From Longilinea sp035560795 (GTDB lineage: Bacteria; Chloroflexota; Anaerolineae; Anaerolineales; Anaerolineaceae): DNA of 25,416 nt. The notes below the pieces were generated by a model, which saw only the letters and a list, made by a program, of their open reading frames with translations, did not search any database and was not told the DNA's origin. Positions 14,436 to 21,888 of this stretch are shown here, piece by piece. Every line of letters begins with the position of its first letter. Positions within the stretch are counted from its first letter, which is position 1. A program made the position numbers and the translations under genes. The stretch spans positions 1 to 25,416 of the forward strand of contig DATMYV010000004.1 in NCBI GenBank assembly GCA_035560795.1, given 5' to 3'.

Positions 14436-16258
14436 ATGGTTCTCGCAAACATGTTTTTCGCCCATTTCAACAGGTTGTCGTGCCAGTTATACCAGGGGTT
14501 GATTGCACCCAGACTATTGAACTGGCGCGTCAATTGGGCGGAGAAACGCATCTGGTTGGTCTGGTCCGCGTGCCGCCGGAATCTTCCATCTCGGCGGAAG
14601 CGGCTACCGCCCGAAAACTTCGCAAACGTCTGCAAACGCTGCGCAGCGGTTTGCCCAACGCAGCCGAATCACGCGTATATGTGGCGAATGATCCCTGGGC
14701 CGAACTGCAGACAGCCCTGGCTGGCGACCCGGTCGAATTGATTCTTCTGGATTTTCCTAAAACCTGTACGGCGCTGGGAAAAACCCTGAATGAACTGATG
14801 GCAAACCCGGCATGCAATATCGCCATCATCCGCGGTCCGCTGCCAGCCGGCCCGTTGCGAATTCTTACACCCGTACGCGGTGGTTCAAACGCGGTGTTGG
14901 CGCTGCGTTTTTCACTTTCGTTGCCGCACAAGGAAGTGCACGTTCTCAACCTGACCCCGCCCAACTCCCCCGATATGATGGAAGCGCCATTCCGCGGCCT
15001 GGCAAGCATTTTGCCCAATCTACGAGGCGTGCACTACAACCGCGAGGTTTCCGCTGATCCGATCCGAACCATCCTGGAACGGGCGGCCAACAGCGACCTG
15101 TTGGTTTTAGGTGCTACCAACCGCCCAAACTCCGAAACTCAACCCATCGGCCGTTCAACCGAGGATTTGCTGATGAAAGCACCCGGGGGAGTTGTCATTT
15201 TACGCTCCCTTACTGCCCAACCGAATGCCTGGTCCGGAACCGAAGGAGAGCTGGCTGGCGCGCAGGCCATCTCGCTCCTGGTCGACCGCTGGTTTGCGGA
15301 AAATACCTATCACGCCAATGAGTTCGCCGACCTCGAACGGTTGGTGGAACATAAAAAAAAGCTGGGCGTCACCATCAGTCTGGCTTTGCCGGCACTTAAT
15401 GAAGCCAATAATGTCGGGAATGTCATTCGCGCCGTGAAAGGCGCGTTGATGGATAACATCCCGCTGTTGGATGAAATAGTGCTGATTGATTCAGATTCCA
15501 CCGACCAAACTCGCGAAATCGCTGCCAGCCTGGGCCTGCCGGTACACATCCACCAAAAATTGCTGCCAAAATACGGTGCACGCGTCGGAAAGGGCGAAGC
15601 ATTGTGGAAAAGCTTGCAGGTGACCCACGGCGATATCGTCCTGTGGATCGACACGGATATTGTTAACATCCACCCGCGCTTCGTCTACGGCGTTTTGGGA
15701 CCACTGCTATACGATCCGCGCGTTCAATTCGTCAAAGGATTTTACCAACGCCCGCTGAAAAGCGGCGAAGTCCTGGAAAAAGGCGGCGGCGGCCGCGTCA
15801 CCGAACTTACCGCGCGGCCTTTGCTTAACCTGTATTACCCCGAATTATCCGGCGTCATCCAACCCCTTTCAGGCGAATACGGCGGTCGCCGCAAAGCGCT
15901 TGAACAATTGCACTTCTTTTCGCGCTACGGTGTTGAAATTGGATTGCTGATTGAAGTCTTTGAGAAATTTGGCCTGTCTGCCATCGCGCAGGTTGATCTG
16001 CTCGAGCGCGTCCACCATAATCAGAGCCTTGAAGCGCTCTCGAAAATGTCCTTCCAGATTCAACAGGCCGTTATGCGCCGGCTGGAGAGCCGTTACGGCC
16101 AGCACATCCTCGAGGATGTCAACAAGACCATGAAACTGATCCGGTTTGAAGGCGGCAATTATTATCTTGAAGTTGAAGAGGTGGCCGAAAGGGAACGGCC
16201 GCCGATGATTGAGCTGCCGGAATACCGCGCAGAACATAACCTCCCGGAACCTAACTGA
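14432..16258 (+). CDS. gpgS: Tandem UspA-domain/glucosyl-3-phosphoglycerate synthase fusion
   Basis: The 608-residue product starts at ATG 14432, overlapping the upstream stop (ATGA). An upstream ATG at 14381 would overlap more and has no clear ribosome-binding site. Residues about 10-135 and 140-260 look like two universal-stress-protein domains; the second ends LLVLGATNRPNSETQPIG plus a Ser/Thr-rich turn, as in nucleotide-binding Usp. From about 285 it is a full GpgS (GT81) of about 325 residues: PALNEANNV (320-328), DSDSTDQT, the metal DTD motif at 407-409, GGGGRVTELTARP (451-463), the IQPLSGEYGGRR block (476-487) and ERVHHNQSL with the metal-site His (H528). It should make glucosyl-3-phosphoglycerate from an NDP-glucose and 3-phosphoglycerate. 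The N-terminal fusion is unusual. Confidence 0.9.
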   Translation: MNGSRKHVFRPFQQVVVPVIPGVDCTQTIELARQLGGETHLVGLVRVPPESSISAEAATARKLRKRLQTLRSGLPNAAESRVYVANDPWAELQTALAGDPVELILLDFPKTCTALGKTLNELMANPACNIAIIRGPLPAGPLRILTPVRGGSNAVLALRFSLSLPHKEVHVLNLTPPNSPDMMEAPFRGLASILPNLRGVHYNREVSADPIRTILERAANSDLLVLGATNRPNSETQPIGRSTEDLLMKAPGGVVILRSLTAQPNAWSGTEGELAGAQAISLLVDRWFAENTYHANEFADLERLVEHKKKLGVTISLALPALNEANNVGNVIRAVKGALMDNIPLLDEIVLIDSDSTDQTREIAASLGLPVHIHQKLLPKYGARVGKGEALWKSLQVTHGDIVLWIDTDIVNIHPRFVYGVLGPLLYDPRVQFVKGFYQRPLKSGEVLEKGGGGRVTELTARPLLNLYYPELSGVIQPLSGEYGGRRKALEQLHFFSRYGVEIGLLIEVFEKFGLSAIAQVDLLERVHHNQSLEALSKMSFQIQQAVMRRLESRYGQHILEDVNKTMKLIRFEGGNYYLEVEEVAERERPPMIELPEYRAEHNLPEPN

Positions 16259-16329
16259 GCGACCAAGCTGCCCAAAGTCGAAGGTGAAGTACAATTCCTT
16301 CACTGGATAAAAAAGGGGCTTAACGGTTT

Positions 16330-16935
16330 ATGGCGACACTTTGGCTGGTAAGGCACGGACAGACGGAATGGAATCTGGAAGGACGGTATCAGGGGCAGGC
16401 GGATGTGCCCTTAAATGCCGCCGGCCTGCTCCAGGCTCAAACGCTGGCTGCCGAACTCTCCGGCCAACCTTTCGATGCCATCTACAGCAGCGATCTACAG
16501 CGCGCACGCGTGACTGCTGAAATCATTGGGTGGTCCTTGAACCTGCCGGTGCATACAGATGTCCGGCTGCGTGAGATTAATCAGGGCCAGTGGGAAGGCA
16601 AAATCTACCGCGACTTACAGAATTGCTACAGCGAGGAAATGCTTGCCCGCCGTAAAAATCCCTATGGATTCCGTCCGCCAGATGGCGAAACAGCCGGAGA
16701 AGTGTTGCTACGGGTGATTAAGGTTGCAGATGAAATTGCTGCAGCCTATCCAAATGGCCGGATCGTCATCGTTTCCCATGCTTTGGCATTGGCAGCACTC
16801 TTTTGTAAGGCGAAAGGGCTTCCATTGCTGGAAGTGTATGATCATCTGCCGCATAATGCCCATCCCAAGATAGTTCAATGGCCGCCCGAGGCAGCCAGCC
16901 AGGAAACCCCTCCCTCGGAATCAGTTTCAGGTTGA
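16330..16935 (+). CDS. Histidine phosphatase, likely glucosyl-3-phosphoglycerate phosphatase
   Basis: A 201-residue member of the phosphoglycerate-mutase-like histidine phosphatases. Visible are the catalytic LVRHGQTEWN (R8-H9-G10), LQRAR with the second Arg, LREINQGQWEG with the acid/base Glu, and IVSHALAL with the second His. In mycobacteria a phosphatase of this superfamily (GpgP) dephosphorylates glucosyl-3-phosphoglycerate to glucosylglycerate. Position immediately after GpgS and before a glucosylglycerate hydrolase supports the same role here. By sequence alone alpha-ribazole phosphatase (CobC) or a broad-specificity phosphatase would fit equally. It lies 71 bases after gpgS, with AAGGGG before the ATG. 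Confidence 0.85.
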   Translation: MATLWLVRHGQTEWNLEGRYQGQADVPLNAAGLLQAQTLAAELSGQPFDAIYSSDLQRARVTAEIIGWSLNLPVHTDVRLREINQGQWEGKIYRDLQNCYSEEMLARRKNPYGFRPPDGETAGEVLLRVIKVADEIAAAYPNGRIVIVSHALALAALFCKAKGLPLLEVYDHLPHNAHPKIVQWPPEAASQETPPSESVSG

Positions 16936-16943
16936 TACCCGCC

Positions 16944-18719
16944 ATGAATAAGTACGATCAAATCCTCGATCTATTGCGCAATCGAATTGACCTGGAGCAT
17001 ATCCCATTCACCGAGCGCGGTTCCCGCCTGCTGGTGATGAAAAACGGCCATGGAATTTGCATCCGGCTGGTGGAACGCTGGAATAAAATCGATCCGCGCC
17101 TGTCTGGTTACCGGTTGCGACCCCCAATCGTTGAAGACCTGGTTTTTACCGACGCTGAAGGCAACGACCTTTCAACCATATTGGAATCGTACCCCCACCG
17201 CCTGAATTTCCAGACCCGCCTGGGAGAATTTGCCATTACATTTGAGGATGCCGAAACCTTGTTGCTGGCTTTGCCAGAAGCAGCCTGCGGGTTGCGGTTT
17301 CGCATGCACGTCGACCAGGGGGTCGCCGACCGGCGCGGCGGCGTGCTGCGCAAGACCGGCGACATTCGCCGCAATCTTGCCTACACCACCAACCGGTTGA
17401 TCGTGAACAACCAGATTCAATTGATTGAGGCCGATTTACTGGAAGTTCAATTAACGGTCGCTGCCGGACCGCGCAGTGGGCTGTTGATGAACCTGACACC
17501 ACGCCTGGGCTACAACCGCTACATCCCCAATCTTGATTCTGCTTTCGAGGAAGCCGCCCGCCGTTGGGAGGATTGGTTTACTTCAACGCCGGCTGTAGCA
17601 GTGCCCCACCTTCAGCAATATTATTATTCCTGGTGGATTATGCGTGCGGGTTTGATATCGACCCGCTATTTTATAACGCGCGAGGCAATGACCCCCTCCA
17701 AAATCCATTATGTCGGCGTCTGGCAGTGGGATGCATTTTTTCATGCATTGGCTTACCGGCATATCGACCGCCGGCTCGCACAGGATCAAATCCGGGTGGT
17801 GCTAGACCACCAGCGCCCGGATGGAATGATCCCGGATGCCATCCACGATGAAGGCACCATTACCCACCTGACCTTTCCAGTGGATGCGGATGTCACCAAA
17901 CCGCCGCTGTTGGCCTGGGTATTGTGGAAATTGTATCAGACTGATGGGGATCGCGAATTCCTTGAAGAATTGTATGAACCAACTGTGCGCTGGAACCGTT
18001 GGTGGTTTGACAATTGCGACCTGGACGGCGACGGTCTGTGCGAGTACACCCATCCATTCTCTTCCGGATTGGATGATAACCCGATTTGGGATGCCGGCAT
18101 GCCGGTTACCTCGCCGGATCTGAATACCTACCTGGTCATGCAAATGGAAAACCTGGGACGCATCGCCGGGGCTATTGGTCTGCCTGCAGAAGCGCGAGCC
18201 TGGGAGCAACAGGCCGAAGCCCTTTTGCAGCGCATGATTGCACACCTTTGGGACGAAAAAGCTGGACTGTTTTGGGCACAACAAAAGGGAAAAATCATTC
18301 CGGTGCGTACCCCCTTCAACCTGTTCCCGTTGATCACCGGCCGGTTGCCTGAGAAGATTGCCCGCCGGTGTATTGCACACCTGACTGACCCAGTTGAATT
18401 TTGGACGAATTATCCCCTCCCCACGGTGGCCGTCAACGATCCAAAATACAATCCCATGCAAATGTGGCGCGGTCCAACCTGGATCAATGTCAATTACATG
18501 ATGGCAGAAGGATTGGAACGCTCGGGTTTTTCCGAGGTTGCCCGTGAGTTGCGCCGGCGTACCCTGGCTCTGGTCATGCGGCACGCCGACATCTACGAGT
18601 TCTATCACCCTGAAACGGGCGAACCTGGCCCGCAGGCTGCCAGCATGTTCGGCTGGTCTGCTTCGTTGTTTATCGAAATGGCGTTGGACGCCTCGAAAGA
18701 CCTCGATACGCTCGCTTAA
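16944..18719 (+). CDS. GH63-type glucosylglycerate (or mannosylglycerate) hydrolase
   Basis: A 591-residue enzyme. ATG 16944 is preferred over the in-frame ATG at 16878, which lies inside the phosphatase gene. Residues about 25-200 form a beta-rich N-terminal domain like those on glycogen-debranching-type proteins. The (alpha/alpha)6 catalytic domain runs from about 220 to 585. Expected catalytic residues are D263 in GVWQWDAFF (acid) and E552 in IYEFYHPETGE (base). Substrate-pocket blocks HQRPDGMIPDAI, FSSGLDDNPIWD and MWRGPTWINVNYM are typical of the GH63 glucosylglycerate/mannosylglycerate hydrolases. It would split glucosylglycerate to glucose and glycerate. No signal peptide is visible, so it is cytosolic. 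It follows the phosphatase by 8 bases, so it is cotranscribed with the synthesis genes. Confidence 0.84.
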   Translation: MNKYDQILDLLRNRIDLEHIPFTERGSRLLVMKNGHGICIRLVERWNKIDPRLSGYRLRPPIVEDLVFTDAEGNDLSTILESYPHRLNFQTRLGEFAITFEDAETLLLALPEAACGLRFRMHVDQGVADRRGGVLRKTGDIRRNLAYTTNRLIVNNQIQLIEADLLEVQLTVAAGPRSGLLMNLTPRLGYNRYIPNLDSAFEEAARRWEDWFTSTPAVAVPHLQQYYYSWWIMRAGLISTRYFITREAMTPSKIHYVGVWQWDAFFHALAYRHIDRRLAQDQIRVVLDHQRPDGMIPDAIHDEGTITHLTFPVDADVTKPPLLAWVLWKLYQTDGDREFLEELYEPTVRWNRWWFDNCDLDGDGLCEYTHPFSSGLDDNPIWDAGMPVTSPDLNTYLVMQMENLGRIAGAIGLPAEARAWEQQAEALLQRMIAHLWDEKAGLFWAQQKGKIIPVRTPFNLFPLITGRLPEKIARRCIAHLTDPVEFWTNYPLPTVAVNDPKYNPMQMWRGPTWINVNYMMAEGLERSGFSEVARELRRRTLALVMRHADIYEFYHPETGEPGPQAASMFGWSASLFIEMALDASKDLDTLA

Positions 18720-18760
18720 GCAATTTTCCTTTGCATACAGGTATTTTTTGCGCCTGGATT

Positions 18761-18811
18761 ATTGAAACATTTGTTCAATTTGCCTATTGACATATTAGAA
18801 TTATTGTTCTA
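18761..18811. promoter_or_regulatory. Two palindromes at the promoter of the membrane protein gene
   Basis: ATTGAA-N7-TTCAAT (18761-18779) lies just upstream of the -35 box. TAGAA-N6-TTCTA (18796-18811) fills the spacer between -35 and -10. Both have GAA...TTC half-sites; the second fits GAAY-N4-GTTC, which resembles Gram-positive-type LexA boxes with one mismatch. Occupancy of the spacer site would block RNA polymerase, so repression is plausible. The regulator is unknown. Confidence 0.4.
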
Positions 18812-18815
18812 TACT
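18787..18815 (+). promoter_or_regulatory. Near-consensus sigma-70 promoter of the membrane protein gene
   Basis: TTGACA (18787-18792) and TATACT (18810-18815) are separated by exactly 17 bases in an AT-rich context. The expected start near 18822 rules out the ATG at 18818 as the translation start and supports ATG 18866. Confidence 0.8.
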
Positions 18816-18865
18816 CTATGCGTAATCAATCATTTCTTCCTTTTCGCTCACCCAAGGAGTCTCAA

Positions 18866-19639
18866 ATGAATTACGCAGATTCTCGCCCTTCATTGAATCC
18901 CCTCAATGCCTTGCGCCGCCTGCGCATCCGGCCAAGACTCTTGACCGGTGGTTTGATCATCGGCGCGTTGCTGGCATTTGAAATATTCAACTACAGCACC
19001 ACCGATTTTGCCCTGCGCGATCTTCTGGGCGATTTAAGCTTTGCCGGCGTTCAATGGGCAACCATTTTGGCTGTGGCATTCTGCGGCATCGATTTCGCCG
19101 GGATAGCCCGCTTGTTCACCCCGCAGCAGGGATCGGATGAGCCGAAAGAAGTCTGGTATCTGTTTGGCGCCTGGCTGCTGGCTGCCACGATGAATGCCGG
19201 TCTCACCTGGTGGGGCATCTCGATGGCCATCATCAATCACAGCCTGCAAAGCACCGCGGTCATCGACAGCAACACCTTGACGAAAATCATCCCAGTTTTC
19301 GTCGCATTGATGGTCTGGGTTATCCGCATTCTCATCATTGGAACGCTCTCGGTGGCTGGCGATCATCTTTTCGGTAGCGACACACAGCATTCCTACGCAC
19401 GCCCCTCGCGCAATGCAGGCATCGCCACGAGTGTCCAGCCGGTCAATCTTGCGAATTCAGCCTCAGTACACCGGTCTTCTTCCTTCGCTTCCACGCTGCG
19501 ACAGGCTGCAAAAAATGTGGACCCTGCTCCAAGGCCTGAACCAACCTATCACAGCGTTAGTATGACGCCGCAGCAACACCCATCACACCGCCCGATCCAC
19601 AATGAAAATCCGGCCAATAACCCGGCCCGCCGCTTCTAA
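18866..19639 (+). CDS. Membrane protein of unknown function
   Basis: The 257-residue protein starts at ATG 18866, 7 bases after an AAGGAG ribosome-binding site; the upstream ATG at 18818 precedes the predicted transcription start. Four hydrophobic segments are seen: LLTGGLIIGALLAFEIF, FAGVQWATILAVAFCGIDFAG, YLFGAWLLAATMNAGLTWW and a long IIPVFVALMVWVIRILIIG stretch. A Pro/Ser/Asn/His-rich, probably disordered C-terminal tail of about 80 residues follows. The N-terminus is Arg-rich and likely cytoplasmic. I do not recognise the family and assign no function. It is a monocistronic gene with its own strong promoter and a terminator. Confidence 0.8.
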   Translation: MNYADSRPSLNPLNALRRLRIRPRLLTGGLIIGALLAFEIFNYSTTDFALRDLLGDLSFAGVQWATILAVAFCGIDFAGIARLFTPQQGSDEPKEVWYLFGAWLLAATMNAGLTWWGISMAIINHSLQSTAVIDSNTLTKIIPVFVALMVWVIRILIIGTLSVAGDHLFGSDTQHSYARPSRNAGIATSVQPVNLANSASVHRSSSFASTLRQAAKNVDPAPRPEPTYHSVSMTPQQHPSHRPIHNENPANNPARRF

Positions 19640-19665
19640 AAAGAATAACTGGTTATCCCCCACGA

Positions 19666-19697
19666 AAACCAGCGCAGGCTCACTCCTGCGCTGGTTT
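19666..19697. terminator. Bidirectional intrinsic terminator
   Basis: A perfect 13-bp stem (19666-19678 with 19685-19697) has a 6-base loop. On the plus strand it is followed by TGTTTTATTT, which ends the membrane protein gene. On the minus strand it is followed by TCGTG after a T-ending stem and lies directly after the histidine kinase stop, so it can serve both convergent units. Confidence 0.85.
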
Positions 19698-19700
19698 GTT

Positions 19701-21077
19701 TTATTTATAATCTTCTGGGCCAATCAACGGCAGCCGGATGCTAAAAGTCGTTCCACTGCCTTCCTGTGATTTTGCCTCGATGGTTCCATTGTGATTCTTG
19801 ACAATCCAATAAGCAATTGAAAGACCAAGTCCGAACCCGGTGCCGGGGCTGCGTTTGCGCGAGCGTTCGCCGCGGTAAAAGCGTTCAAAGATGTGCGGCA
19901 GATCTTCGGGAGAAATTCCTGGCCCAGTATCTGATATTTCAATGTGGCTGGAGGTGGCATCCTTGCTCAAGCGCAGAAATACTTTGCTGCCGGCTGGCGT
20001 ATATTGAATGGCGTTGCTGATCAAATTAAGTAATACCTGGCGCAGTTTATCGCGATCGCCGGTTATTTCGACCTCATCGATTTCCGAGACAACCAGACGC
20101 CGATCTCCGACCAGCGGTTGTATTTGTTGCACAACGTCCAGCAGCAACCCGTCCAATTCCACTGGTCCCAACTGCAGCGGCAACCGTCCCGATTCAGCCT
20201 GCGCCAGTAGTAATAAATCGCCCACCAGGCGGGTCAACCGATCGACCTCCCCGCTGATGGAGGCCATCGATTCTTCATCCACCTCTTTCATCAGCCGCAT
20301 CAGGCTCAAATTGCCCTTGATCACCGTTAACGGCGTGCGCAACTCATGGCTCACGTCGGCCAGGAATCGGCTTTGCGTGGTGAAGAGTTGTTCAAGGAGC
20401 TCGAGGGTATCGTTGAAAGCAACCACCAATCGCCCGACCTCGTCGTTTGAGATGCCCTGGGTGGGAATGCGGCGGGAAAGGTCGTCCGCGCGGGTGATTT
20501 CTGTAGCCACCCGGGTTAAGGTGGATATTGGCGCCAAGGCCCGTCCAGTCACAAACCAGATCACCAGTCCGCTGATGAACATGGCCGCCAGAGTAAGCAG
20601 TGCCAGCACAACTGCCAACGAACGCTGCAGCGCCACTACGATTCCCATGTTGATGCCCACTTGCAGCACGCCCACCGGTCCGCGCGCCGTGGTCACCGGC
20701 ACGCTGAGAACGCGCAAATAATACTGTGCATTCGATTCAACCGAATGGAAAACAGGCACGCCTGAGTGCAATCCATCTCCATCCAGCGCGCTTTGCAATA
20801 ACGCCGGTCTTGCCAGCAGTAAATTTTGACCAGTATCCCAGAATTGGATCAGGATATTCTGCGTCGGTTCGTACATCGCCGCCGAGTTCAGATCCAATTG
20901 GTTGGCGGAGGTCGCTTTCAAGCGCGAGATCAACACCTGGGCTTCCTGCGTCAGCGTATAATCGATTTGGTTTAGCAGAATTATACTAACCAGCCCATAA
21001 ACAAGCCCGCCGAACAGCAGGAGTACGCCGCCCAGCAGGCTGGTGTAAAGCAAGGAAAATCGCAATCGCAGGGACAT
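19701..21077 (-). CDS. Sensor histidine kinase (HAMP, HisKA, HATPase)
   Basis: A 458-residue membrane sensor. The first membrane segment is at about 9-35, an extracytoplasmic domain of about 115 residues follows, the second segment is at about 153-177, and HAMP at about 178-232. HisKA carries phospho-accepting H244 in FLADVSHELRTPL, and the ATP-binding domain has the N box (NLISNAIQYT, N355), G1 DTGPGIS (383-389), F box IFERFYRG and G2 GTGFGLGLS. All catalytic motifs are intact. The sensed signal is unknown; the extracytoplasmic domain shows no ligand motif I recognise. The start codon shares one base with the stop of the response regulator gene (TAATG), so the pair is coupled. Confidence 0.93.
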   Translation of the reverse strand: MSLRLRFSLLYTSLLGGVLLLFGGLVYGLVSIILLNQIDYTLTQEAQVLISRLKATSANQLDLNSAAMYEPTQNILIQFWDTGQNLLLARPALLQSALDGDGLHSGVPVFHSVESNAQYYLRVLSVPVTTARGPVGVLQVGINMGIVVALQRSLAVVLALLTLAAMFISGLVIWFVTGRALAPISTLTRVATEITRADDLSRRIPTQGISNDEVGRLVVAFNDTLELLEQLFTTQSRFLADVSHELRTPLTVIKGNLSLMRLMKEVDEESMASISGEVDRLTRLVGDLLLLAQAESGRLPLQLGPVELDGLLLDVVQQIQPLVGDRRLVVSEIDEVEITGDRDKLRQVLLNLISNAIQYTPAGSKVFLRLSKDATSSHIEISDTGPGISPEDLPHIFERFYRGERSRKRSPGTGFGLGLSIAYWIVKNHNGTIEAKSQEGSGTTFSIRLPLIGPEDYK

Positions 21078-21754
21078 TACGGGGTTTCTCGAAGCACGTA
21101 GCCTACGCCCCTCACGGTATGGATCAAACGCAATTCGTCTTCAATTTCCAGTTTCTGGCGCAGATAGCGGATGTAAACGTCCAATACGTTGCTTTCACCG
21201 CCAAAATCATAACCCCACACGCGGTCAAAAATCATTTCGCGCGTCAACACTTGGCGCGGATGGCGCATAAAAAGCTCAAGCAGATCATATTCTTTAGCGG
21301 TGAGCGATATCGTTCGCCCGTGACGCGATGCCTGACGGGTGGAGGTATCCAGGGTTAAATCCGCAAAGCTAAGCAGCGGAACCCGTTCCGGTTGCGTGCG
21401 GCGCAGCAAAGCCCGGATGCGCGCAAGCAGTTCATCCAGTTCGAAGGGTTTAACCATGTAGTCATCTGCACCCGCATCCAAACCTTGCACACGGTCTTGC
21501 AGAGTGTCCTTGGCAGTTAGCATCAGCACCGGGGTGCTCCCTCCAGCGCGCAGCCGTTGGCATACTTCCAACCCGTCCATGCCCGGCAGCATCCAATCGA
21601 GTATCACAAGATCAGGATGATGGTCCCTTGCTTGCGTCAAGCCGCTTTCGCCATCCACAGCCGTATCCACCCGGTAGCCTTCATAGGCCAGAGCGCGGCG
21701 GAGCACTCGTAGAATGGCTTCATCATCTTCTATTATGAGGATGCGTTCGTTCAT
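21077..21754 (-). CDS. OmpR/PhoB-family response regulator
   Basis: A 225-residue protein with a receiver domain (acidic D10 and D11, phospho-acceptor D53 in ILDWMLPGMDG, T80 and K102 in VKPFELDELL). A winged-helix DNA-binding domain (about 130-223) ends with SLTAKEYDLLELFMRHPRQV and the recognition-helix region SNVLDVYIRYLRQKL. It is the first gene of the two-component operon, with GGGAGG before the ATG. Many OmpR-family regulators bind near their own genes, but no repeat pair was identified with confidence in the 134-base gap to rnd. Targets are unknown; the palindromic promoter at 18787 is too far away to be assigned to it. Confidence 0.94.
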   Translation of the reverse strand: MNERILIIEDDEAILRVLRRALAYEGYRVDTAVDGESGLTQARDHHPDLVILDWMLPGMDGLEVCQRLRAGGSTPVLMLTAKDTLQDRVQGLDAGADDYMVKPFELDELLARIRALLRRTQPERVPLLSFADLTLDTSTRQASRHGRTISLTAKEYDLLELFMRHPRQVLTREMIFDRVWGYDFGGESNVLDVYIRYLRQKLEIEDELRLIHTVRGVGYVLRETP

Positions 21755-21875
21755 AGACCCTCCCGGATTAAAAATAATATACCATATCCAGAAATCATGC
21801 GCTAGCGAAAATAGCCGTTAACCTGCCTTTACAGCCAAAATCCTGGCCAAATCGCTGGTGTTGCTCATTTCAGGC

Positions 21876-21881
21876 TATAAT
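21876..21881 (+). promoter_or_regulatory. -10 box placing the rnd transcript start at its ATG
   Basis: TATAAT at 21876-21881 predicts transcription from about 21888, with the rnd ATG at 21889. No ribosome-binding site is present (TTTCTCCC precedes the ATG). Together these suggest a leaderless mRNA. The -35 is weak. Confidence 0.5.
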
Positions 21882-21888
21882 TTCTCCC

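Noticed and set aside
15869..16303. 144-residue frame antisense to the end of gpgS
   Set aside because: It is the complement of the GpgS catalytic region, with no ribosome-binding site or known domain.
16280..16310. Short inverted repeat GTGAAG...CTTCAC between gpgS and the phosphatase
   Set aside because: It has only 6 bp with an 8-base loop and no U-run. It is too weak to call a terminator or operator.
17802..18608. 268-residue frame antisense to the hydrolase
   Set aside because: It is fully inside the GH63-type gene, whose catalytic motifs are in the plus frame.
21755..21888. Possible response-regulator binding repeats between the regulator gene and rnd
   Set aside because: AT-rich stretches and GCGCTAGC-like palindromes are present, but no pair of direct repeats with OmpR-type spacing could be supported.
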